Source: JBEIJQ01 sp040380145 (GTDB lineage Bacteria > Bacteroidota > Bacteroidia > Chitinophagales > Saprospiraceae). Taken from it: a stretch of 10,672 nucleotides of DNA. Shown piece by piece: positions 1 to 5,408 of this stretch; the first letter of the stretch is position 1; every line of letters starts with the position of its first letter. The stretch lies in contig JBEIJQ010000108.1 of NCBI GenBank assembly GCA_040380145.1, forward strand, positions 1 through 10,672, written 5' to 3'. A model generated the notes under the pieces. That model did no database searches, was not told the DNA's origin, and saw only the letters and a program-made list of their open reading frames with translations. Position numbers and translations under genes: made by a program.

Positions 1-1022
1 ACGCTTTCTTGTTCGAGCGCGTTGTACAGCGAAGCGCGCAGGCCGCCCACGGAGCGGTGGCCCTTGACGCCTTCGATGCCGTTGTCGGCGCAGATTTTTA
101 AAAAGGCCGATTCGTGTGCCGGGTCGGCGGTGAGGAAGTTCACGTTCATGCGCGAGCGGTCTTCGGCGGCAACGGTGCCTTTGAAGAGCGGGTTGCGGTC
201 GATTTCGGCGTACAGGGTCTGGGCTTTGCGCTCGTTGCGTTCGCCGATGGCTTTCAGGCCGCCCATTTCCTTGATCCAGCGCAGGGTGAGCATGCACACA
301 TAGATCGGGAACACCGGCGGCGTGTTGTACATCGATCCATCTTTGATGTGGGTACGGTAGTCGAGCATGGTGGGCAGGGTGCGGCGCACATGGCCGAGCA
401 TGTCTTTGCGAACGCACACGAGCGTCACGCCGGCAGGGCCGATGTTTTTTTGTGCGCCGGCGTAGATCAGGCCGTAGGGCGAAACGTCCACGGGGCGGCT
501 AAAAATATCCGACGACATGTCGGCCACGATGGGCACGGACGAGTGGGGGATTTCCTGCCACTGGGTGCCGTAGATGGTGTTGTTGGTGGTGATGTGCAGG
601 TATCGCGCGTTGCTCTGCACCGCGAAATTTTTGGGCAAAAAGGTGTAGTTCTGGTCTTTGGAAGAAGCCACGACCTCCACATTGCCAAAGAGTTTGGCCT
701 CTTTGATGGCGCGGTTGGCCCACACGCCCGTGTCGGTATAGGCGGCGGTTTCGTCCTCGTTCAGCAGGTTCATGGGCACCATGAAAAACTGCGAGCTGGC
801 GCCGCCCGTGAGGAAGGCCACTTCCCATTGGTCGTCGAGCCCGAACAGTTCGCGCACCAGTGCGTGGGATTCGTCCATCACGGCCTCAAAGGCCTTGCCG
901 CGGTGGGAGATCTCGATGAGCGAAAGTCCCGATCCGTTGAAATCGCGGACGGCCTCGGCGGCCTGTTGGAGAACGGAGGCCGGCAAAATGGCGGGACCCG
1001 CGCTAAAATTGTGTTTCTTCAT
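1..1022 (-). CDS. serC: phosphoserine aminotransferase, 3' end cut by window edge
   Basis: SerC is a PLP-dependent cytosolic enzyme that converts 3-phosphohydroxypyruvate and glutamate to phosphoserine and 2-oxoglutarate in serine synthesis, and also serves PLP synthesis. The protein opens MKKHNFSAGPAILP, the classic SerC N-terminus. It has the GGASSQF phosphate-binding loop near residues 73-79, GVWANRA at 99-105, and AGAQKNIGPAG with the PLP-binding lysine at K192. About 340 codons are present. SerC is usually about 355-360 residues, so only the last 15-20 fall outside the window. No frameshift is visible across the part seen. The start at 1022 matches the family N-terminus. A TAGTTTTG element lies about 40 bases upstream. 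In many Bacteroidota serA follows serC, but that would lie outside the window. Family assignment is very secure. Confidence 0.96.
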   Translation of the reverse strand, partial: MKKHNFSAGPAILPASVLQQAAEAVRDFNGSGLSLIEISHRGKAFEAVMDESHALVRELFGLDDQWEVAFLTGGASSQFFMVPMNLLNEDETAAYTDTGVWANRAIKEAKLFGNVEVVASSKDQNYTFLPKNFAVQSNARYLHITTNNTIYGTQWQEIPHSSVPIVADMSSDIFSRPVDVSPYGLIYAGAQKNIGPAGVTLVCVRKDMLGHVRRTLPTMLDYRTHIKDGSMYNTPPVFPIYVCMLTLRWIKEMGGLKAIGERNERKAQTLYAEIDRNPLFKGTVAAEDRSRMNVNFLTADPAHESAFLKICADNGIEGVKGHRSVGGLRASLYNALEQES

Positions 1023-1058
1023 TTGGAACGAAAATTGACCGATTGAGATAATTTTGCG

Positions 1059-1066
1059 CAAAACTA
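1059..1066 (-). promoter_or_regulatory. Bacteroidota-type -7 element upstream of serC
   Basis: On the minus strand this reads TAGTTTTG, a full match to the Bacteroidota -7 consensus TAnnTTTG. It would start a transcript near 1053 and give serC a leader of about 30 bases. No convincing TTTG -33 box is seen 19-21 bases further upstream, so the call rests on the -7 element and its position. Confidence 0.35.
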
Positions 1067-1123
1067 AGCGAAATTTCCACGCCGAGCAGCGCGCCGTCCC
1101 CGTTTTTCCGAGTAATTCTCCCG

Positions 1124-1576
1124 ATGCCCATGCAAGTTTTCGCCCCTTTCCTCTTTCTGTTGCTGTGCCTCGGTTCGCTGGGCGCCCAAAACGCTCCGTC
1201 CCGTTCCGCGGACCCCAATCTACCCCCGCTGCCCGCCTCGATTTTGCTGGAGCTCTATCCACAGGTCACCCAAGTGGATTTCGTGTACAACCAGCTCCCC
1301 GTCACCACCAGCGCCAACGACAACGATGCCAAAGCGGCCCTTACCATGATTTCGACGGACTCCGTGGCCGTTCAGGGCTGCAGCCCGGCTTTCGCTTCTA
1401 TGGTCTTTACCGGCGGCGACCGCATGCTGCTCACCGGCGATGTGTATTTCGCCAACGGCTGTACCTACTTCCGGATTTCCTACCAAGGGAAAAAATTCGC
1501 GAACCTGATGACCGAGGGCGCTTTCCAGTATTTCAACCAGATCATCCGGCACGTGCAGGAGTCGGGAAAGGGGTAG
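1124..1576 (+). CDS. small secreted protein of unknown function
   Basis: The predicted 150-residue protein is not recognised. It begins with a clear Sec signal peptide: a short N-terminus, the hydrophobic core FAPFLFLLLCLGSLG, and a likely cut after A21 (LGA/QN). The cysteine in the core (C15) lacks a proper lipobox, so a lipoprotein is unlikely. The mature part has a Pro-rich start (PNLPPLP, 31-37), then a mixed region with only two cysteines, C86 (QGCSP) and C113 (NGCTY), which could form a disulfide outside the cytoplasm. Strand-like stretches (SMVFTGG, LLTGDVYF, TYFRISYQG) suggest a small beta-rich fold. An ATG at 1130 is an alternative start and also keeps the signal. The gene diverges from serC across about 100 bases. 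Function is unknown; periplasmic or extracellular location is inferred from the signal alone. Confidence 0.65.
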   Translation: MPMQVFAPFLFLLLCLGSLGAQNAPSRSADPNLPPLPASILLELYPQVTQVDFVYNQLPVTTSANDNDAKAALTMISTDSVAVQGCSPAFASMVFTGGDRMLLTGDVYFANGCTYFRISYQGKKFANLMTEGAFQYFNQIIRHVQESGKG

Positions 1577-1793
1577 GGGCGGGCAGCAGGTCTGGGGCGA
1601 GGGTGCAAACACGAAAAGCGATTTTTTGTAAATTTCACCCGGTTTTGCAGGTGTCCGTCGGTTTTATCGCAAAAATTCGATCGATTGGGGCCTACCGTGC
1701 ATCAAGATCCCCGGGAAATATTTTTTTCCACAATATTTTTTTGGTGTTTAAATTTTATCAGTAGATCAACATCCTCTAAATAATCAGTTTGAC
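1577..1793. other. gene-free stretch, AT-rich leader of the ATPase operon
   Basis: No supported gene lies here. The first 40 bases are GC-rich, like the flanking secreted-protein gene; from about 1618 the sequence becomes AT-rich with T tracts. It holds an 11-bp direct repeat (listed separately) and a TAAATTTT at 1749-1756 that matches the -7 consensus TAnnTTTG at all but the last base. No clean -33 box is present. The shift in composition could mark the left edge of the inserted three-gene module. Confidence 0.4.
1717..1742. repeat. 11-bp direct repeat in operon leader
   Basis: AATATTTTTTT occurs at 1717-1727 and again at 1732-1742, a 15-bp period, about 50-75 bases before the ATPase start. 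Such phased A/T tracts can bend DNA or act as an UP-like promoter element or a regulator site. They can also arise by chance in AT-rich DNA. The repeat itself is directly visible; the role is inferred. Confidence 0.4.
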
Positions 1794-3197
1794 ATGTTGA
1801 AGCAAATCGAAATCAAGAATTTCAAGGCTTGGCGGGACAGCGGGCCCATCCGATTGGCTCCCCTGACCATTTTCTGTGGGACAAACAGTTCGGGCAAGTC
1901 CAGTATCGCGCAATTCCTGCTGATGCTCAAACAAACCGTTGAGTCGTCCGATAGAAAGCGGGTATTGCATCTCGGGGACGAAAAATCCTTGGTGGATCTG
2001 GGAAATTGGAGCGATATGATCCATCGGCACGAGGAAAAACGCCCGTTGGAATTTTCTTTCGACTACGTTCCGTTAGAGCCCATCAAGTTCGAGGACACAC
2101 TTGCCAAAAAAAACAAACTTTTCGGGCCCTACAGACACATTCGTTTCACCGCATCGACCAAAACAGAAGGCAAAAGGATACTGCTGGACGGTTTTTCTTA
2201 TCGGCTCGGAAAACAGGACCCGCAGGACGAGGGTCCGATTTTTGAACTCAAACAAAAAGATTCCCAGAAAAATCAGTACGCTCTGGAGACCAAGGTTTTC
2301 AAAGCCGTGCAGCAACAGGGGCGCCCGGGCACGCTCGTGGAACCGGAGAATTTTTTCGGATTTCCGGACGCTGCGATCGCCTATTACCAAAACACTGCTT
2401 TTCTGTCCGATTTATCGCTTTCCATCAAAACGCTTTTCAAATCCATCTATTACGTGGGGCCATTGAGGGAGTCTCCGGAGCGGTTCTATCAGTTTTCCGG
2501 GGAAATGCCCTCTGATGTTGGACCCAAGGGCCGATTGGCCATCAATTCCCTGTTGGCGGCGGGTGAGGAAAACCGGATCATATCCGTATTGAAAGACAAA
2601 GGAAGGAGTCGTACGCCGTTTGAGAAGATCATTGCCAAATGGTTGAAGCAAATGGGTCTGATCCAAGATTTCACGGTCAAGCCGATTGCGGAGGGCCGTA
2701 AAGAATACGAGGTAAAAGTCAAGATACAAAAAGATTCCCCGGAGGTTTTGATCACCGACGTAGGCTTTGGTATCTCGCAGGTACTGCCTGTGTTGGTGCA
2801 ATGCTTCTACGTTCCCGCCAACTCCGTCATTCTTTTCGAACAGCCTGAAATACACCTGCACCCTTCTGTACAGGCTCATCTTGCCGATATGATGATCGAG
2901 GCCATATATGCCCATGAAAACGGCCTTCCCCGGAATACCCAGATCATTTTGGAGTCCCATTCCGAACACTTGATCCGCCGGATCCAAAGAAAAATCGCGG
3001 AGGAGGTATTGAAACCAGAGGACGTGGCCATTTACTTCATCAGCCAGAAAAAAGGAGAATCCAACATCCAGCCCTTGGAAATGGATCCTTACGGCAACAT
3101 TCTGAACTGGCCGGACAATTTTTTCGGCGACGATTTGGATGACCTGACGGCCTTGGCCCTCAAAACCATCGAGCGCAAAAAGAAGGAGGCCAAATGA
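1794..3197 (+). CDS. SMC/OLD-like AAA ATPase with DUF3696-like C-terminus
   Basis: This 467-residue protein is an ABC-type (SMC/RecF/OLD-like) ATPase. It opens with the typical LKQIEIKNFKAW strand. The Walker A motif is GTNSSGKSS (29-37). An ABC-signature-like VGFGISQVLP runs 323-332. The extended Walker B SVILFEQPEIHLHP (344-357) has E349 and E352, and the His switch ILESHSEHLIRRI (385-397) is centred on H389. The tail after the switch (EVLKPEDVAIYFISQ, then a Gly-Asn-Ile-Leu-Asn-Trp-Pro segment) resembles the DUF3696 domain. No TOPRIM nuclease follows, so this is not a full OLD nuclease such as GajA. The middle region lacks the long coiled coil of true SMC proteins. Members of this broad family act as NTP-driven sensors or switches in several anti-phage systems. 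Its ATGA overlap with the PIN gene suggests coupled translation and joint function. GC is lower than in the flanks. The specific trigger is unknown. Confidence 0.88.
   Translation: MLKQIEIKNFKAWRDSGPIRLAPLTIFCGTNSSGKSSIAQFLLMLKQTVESSDRKRVLHLGDEKSLVDLGNWSDMIHRHEEKRPLEFSFDYVPLEPIKFEDTLAKKNKLFGPYRHIRFTASTKTEGKRILLDGFSYRLGKQDPQDEGPIFELKQKDSQKNQYALETKVFKAVQQQGRPGTLVEPENFFGFPDAAIAYYQNTAFLSDLSLSIKTLFKSIYYVGPLRESPERFYQFSGEMPSDVGPKGRLAINSLLAAGEENRIISVLKDKGRSRTPFEKIIAKWLKQMGLIQDFTVKPIAEGRKEYEVKVKIQKDSPEVLITDVGFGISQVLPVLVQCFYVPANSVILFEQPEIHLHPSVQAHLADMMIEAIYAHENGLPRNTQIILESHSEHLIRRIQRKIAEEVLKPEDVAIYFISQKKGESNIQPLEMDPYGNILNWPDNFFGDDLDDLTALALKTIERKKKEAK
3183..3189 (+). promoter_or_regulatory. strong Shine-Dalgarno-like site before PIN gene
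   Basis: AAGGAGG lies inside the last codons of the ATPase gene, 4 bases before the PIN ATG. It could support re-initiation at the ATGA overlap. Bacteroidota generally rely little on such sites, and the same bases encode Lys-Glu residues of the ATPase, so it may be incidental. Confidence 0.35.
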
Positions 3198-3700
3198 AAC
3201 GTCGTGAGTTCATCGTTGACACGAATGTTTTGCTCGTGGCCAGCGAGTTATCTGATATGAGCTTGGATTGCCGAGAAAAATGCGTTCGTTTCATACACGA
3301 AAATATTGGAACGGCCATCTTTGTCATCGATCAGGAGTTTGAGATCCTGGGTGAATATCATCACCAATTGAACCCCAGAGGAAATCGTTTGGGGGATATG
3401 TTCTTACGACATTTGTTGACCCAGCGGTACAACAAAGCGAAAGTGAAAAATGTGCCCATCACCAAAATTCAAGAGTACGAATACGAAGAGTTTCCCGATT
3501 CGCTTCAAGAGAAGGAAATCGACAACTCCGACAAAAAATTCATTGCTCTGGCCAACAGCAATAAAGGCAAAGCGCCGATTGTCCAAGCCTCCGACAGCAA
3601 ATGGATCGGTTGGGCTGCTGCCCTTAAGCAAGAAAAAATTTTTGTGGAGTTTACCTGTAGGGAAGAATTGGCCGAAATTTTCATAAGAAAAATGGGCTGA
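3194..3700 (+). CDS. PIN-like domain ribonuclease, ATPase partner
   Basis: The 168-residue protein has the layout of a PIN-fold metal-dependent nuclease. An N-terminal strand ends in the acidic FIVDTNVLL motif (D9, N11). An acidic patch follows in FVIDQEFEILGEY (D46, E48, E50, E54). Then come IDNSDKKFIALA with D110 and D113, and a late IVQASDSKW with D134, resembling the C-terminal acidic position of PIN proteins. PIN enzymes cut single-stranded or structured RNA with Mg/Mn and usually leave 5'-phosphate and 3'-OH ends; that is family knowledge. It is larger than typical VapC toxins (about 130 residues), and no VapB-like antitoxin is adjacent, so a plain toxin-antitoxin pair is unlikely. Its start overlaps the ATPase stop by 4 bases and its stop sits 1 base before the ligase start. 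The RNA target is unknown. The PIN call comes from motif pattern only. Confidence 0.78.
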   Translation: MKRREFIVDTNVLLVASELSDMSLDCREKCVRFIHENIGTAIFVIDQEFEILGEYHHQLNPRGNRLGDMFLRHLLTQRYNKAKVKNVPITKIQEYEYEEFPDSLQEKEIDNSDKKFIALANSNKGKAPIVQASDSKWIGWAAALKQEKIFVEFTCREELAEIFIRKMG

Positions 3701-3701
3701 A

Positions 3702-4406
3702 ATGGAGTTTTACAAATTCCCCAGAACGCCGCACCTCTTGACCGTGGCCGTCCAAGACGTCCGTGACGACAAAGTCATGGAGGAAGCCGATGTTTCGGCT
3801 TTTTTGTCCGGCGAAGTGATCGTAGAGGAAAAAGTGGACGGGGCCAACGTGGGCATATCGTTTGAAGAAAGTGGCGAAATGAAGTTCCAAAACAGGGGCA
3901 ATTTCATCACCCCCGATTCGCACCCTCAGTTCGATACGCTTCGGGATTGGGGATATAGGCGTTTCGAGGCCCTGCAGACGACGTTGTCCGATCGGTACAT
4001 CCTTTTTGGCGAATGGTGCCGCCTGCAACATTCCATCCGGTACACCAAACTGCCCGATTGGTTTTTGGGTTTCGATGTGTTCGATGTGACCGCTCAACGG
4101 TTCTTGGCCGTAGAAGCCCGCAACGCCATTTTGTCAAAATGCCAGGTCGAGACGGTTCCGATTTTGTTCCGCGGAAAAACCACCCAATCCGAACTGCTCG
4201 AGATGCTGGATTGGCCCTCACGGATTTACGATGGGGCGTTGGAAGGTCTCTACCTCAGAACCGAAGAACAAGGCTATCTGAAGCAACGGGCCAAAATCGT
4301 TCGGCCCGGTTTCATGCAGACCATCGAACAGCACTGGACGAGGAAAAAAACCTTGGAGAACAGGTGCATAGGGGGCGAAGGGAGATCATTGTTCGAGCAG
4401 ATCTAA
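3702..4406 (+). CDS. ATP-dependent RNA ligase, Rnl2-like nucleotidyltransferase
   Basis: The 234-residue protein carries the nucleotidyltransferase motifs of RNA ligases in order. Motif I is EEKVDGANVGI, with the adenylylated lysine expected at K44. NRGN (64-67) follows, then motif III LFGEWC (101-106), motif IIIa FLGFDVFD (121-128), motif IV EGLYLR (181-186), and motif V around LKQRAKIVRP (193-202), likely using K198. Such ligases adenylylate themselves with ATP, transfer AMP to a 5'-phosphate and seal it to a 3'-OH. The size fits a catalytic domain with only a short C-terminal tail. That tail has the Gln-His-Trp of a QHWTRKK segment, which I associate with this bacterial RNA-ligase group. 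There is no OB-fold domain as in DNA ligases. No kinase-phosphatase gene for healing ends is adjacent. It is the last gene of the ATPase-PIN operon. The biological substrate, perhaps RNA cut by the PIN partner, is inferred. Confidence 0.88.
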   Translation: MEFYKFPRTPHLLTVAVQDVRDDKVMEEADVSAFLSGEVIVEEKVDGANVGISFEESGEMKFQNRGNFITPDSHPQFDTLRDWGYRRFEALQTTLSDRYILFGEWCRLQHSIRYTKLPDWFLGFDVFDVTAQRFLAVEARNAILSKCQVETVPILFRGKTTQSELLEMLDWPSRIYDGALEGLYLRTEEQGYLKQRAKIVRPGFMQTIEQHWTRKKTLENRCIGGEGRSLFEQI

Positions 4407-4422
4407 AAAGCCCATCGACAAT

Positions 4423-4445
4423 TTGGGGTTTATCTTTTCCCCCAA
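4423..4445. terminator. weak hairpin between convergent genes
   Basis: TTGGGG (4423-4428) and CCCCAA (4440-4445) can pair as a 6-bp stem around an 11-base loop, in the 46 bases between the converging ends of the ligase gene and hemF. Position suits a bidirectional terminator. No immediate T tract follows on either strand, so this is tentative. Confidence 0.25.
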
Positions 4446-4452
4446 GACCTTC

Positions 4453-5346
4453 CTACCCCCAATCCACCCCTTTGCGCAGCCAGTTCTGGGTTTCCTCCTC
4501 CGGAGAGCCCGGTTCGGTCCGGAAATCGTATTTCCATTCGGCGTGCGGCGGCATCGACATCAGGATGGATTCCGTGCGTCCGTTGGTCTCGAGACCGAAC
4601 TTGGTTCCGCGGTCGTGCACGAGGTTGAACTCCACATAACGCCCCCGGCGCAGCGACTGCCAGTCGCGCTCGCGCTGCCCGTACGGCAGATCTTTGTTTT
4701 TGCGCACGATCGGCAGATAACTCGGGCAGAAAGCATCCCCGATCTCGCGCAAAAAGGCGAATCGGCGCTCGAATTCGAACCCTTCCCCGTCGCCGAGGCG
4801 GTCGAAAAAAATACCGCCCACGCCACGGGTTTCAGCCCGGTGCGACAGGAAAAAATAATCGTCGGCCCAACGCTTGAAGGCCGGGTAAAAATCGGCACCG
4901 TGGCGCTCGCAGGCATCGCGCAGCACGCCGTGGAAGGAGCGGGCATCCTGCTGGTCCACATAGATCGGCGTGAGGTCGATGCCCCCGCCGAACCACCATG
5001 TGCCGTCGGTCATTTCGAAGTACCGAACGTTCATGTGCACGATCGGCACCCGCGGGTTTCTGGGGTGCAGCACCAGCGAAACGCCCGTGGCCGTGAAACG
5101 TACCGGTGCATCGGTCCGGGGCGCCACCTGCAAAACCTGCAGCATTTTGGGCGTCATGTCCCCCTCCACGGCGGAAAAATTCACGCCGCCCCGCTCGAAC
5201 ACATCTCCGCCTTCCAGCACACGGGTGCGGCCGCCGCCGCCGCTGTGGTGCTCCCATAGGTCCTCGCGGAAACGCCGGCCCCCGTCGAGGGCCTCGAGTT
5301 GGGTGCAGATGTCGTCTTGCAGCGATCGGAGATAGGTTTGGACCAT
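4453..5346 (-). CDS. hemF: oxygen-dependent coproporphyrinogen III oxidase
   Basis: HemF uses O2 to decarboxylate two propionates of coproporphyrinogen III, giving protoporphyrinogen IX in heme synthesis, and works as a cytosolic homodimer. The 297-residue protein has the family landmarks in order: FREDLWEHHSGGGGRTRV (26-43), FERGGVNFSAVEG (50-62), HMNVRYF (104-110), WWFGGGIDLTP (117-127), ADDYFFLSHR (161-170), RGVGGIFFD (174-182), RGRYVEFNLVHDRGTKFGL (234-252) and SILMSMPP (260-267). Length is normal. I chose the ATG at 5346 because MVQTYLRSLQDDI matches the expected N-terminal helix. An ATG at 5430 would add 28 atypical residues and place the start upstream of the likely promoter. It diverges from the porin gene over a very short region. 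Its presence implies growth with oxygen. Very secure. Confidence 0.97.
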   Translation of the reverse strand: MVQTYLRSLQDDICTQLEALDGGRRFREDLWEHHSGGGGRTRVLEGGDVFERGGVNFSAVEGDMTPKMLQVLQVAPRTDAPVRFTATGVSLVLHPRNPRVPIVHMNVRYFEMTDGTWWFGGGIDLTPIYVDQQDARSFHGVLRDACERHGADFYPAFKRWADDYFFLSHRAETRGVGGIFFDRLGDGEGFEFERRFAFLREIGDAFCPSYLPIVRKNKDLPYGQRERDWQSLRRGRYVEFNLVHDRGTKFGLETNGRTESILMSMPPHAEWKYDFRTEPGSPEEETQNWLRKGVDWG

Positions 5347-5371
5347 GGGGCCGGGGGATGTCAGGTATTTT

Positions 5372-5404
5372 TTTGGCCCGCAAAAGTACAAAATTATAGT
5401 TTTG
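5372..5404 (+). promoter_or_regulatory. porin promoter (TTTG -33, TAGTTTTG -7)
   Basis: A TTTG at 5372-5375 and a TAGTTTTG at 5397-5404 are separated by 21 bases, a good fit to the Bacteroidota promoter consensus. Transcription would begin about 5 bases past the -7 box, at or next to the GTG start of the porin at 5409, so the mRNA may be leaderless or nearly so. Confidence 0.55.
5381..5388 (-). promoter_or_regulatory. -7 element for hemF on the opposite strand
   Basis: Read on the minus strand this is TACTTTTG, a full TAnnTTTG match, followed after about 35 bases by the hemF ATG. A second match, TAATTTTG, lies at 5389-5396. A TTTC about 22 bases upstream is the nearest -33 candidate, so that box is weak. 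The element lies inside the porin promoter spacer, so the two transcription units likely compete for polymerase. Confidence 0.45.
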
Positions 5405-5408
5405 TGCC

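Noticed and set aside
114..1046. Long plus-strand open frame of 310 codons
   Set aside because: It lies antisense to serC, whose motifs and start are unmistakable; the protein is an Arg/Gly/His/Val-rich shadow with no family features.
1054..1764. 236-codon plus-strand frame overlapping the secreted-protein gene
   Set aside because: Arg/Pro/Gly/Phe-rich translation without a signal peptide or motif; the frame at 1124 has a clear signal peptide instead.
1794..3197. ATPase as an OLD nuclease of the Gabija type
   Set aside because: No TOPRIM domain follows the ATPase; the C-terminus looks like DUF3696 instead.
3194..3700. PIN gene as a VapC toxin of a toxin-antitoxin pair
   Set aside because: No small antitoxin gene is adjacent; the partners are a 467-residue ATPase and an RNA ligase, and the protein is longer than typical VapC.
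3702..4406. ATP-dependent DNA ligase
   Set aside because: No OB-fold or other DNA-ligase domain; motif set and size fit RNA ligase of the Rnl2 type.
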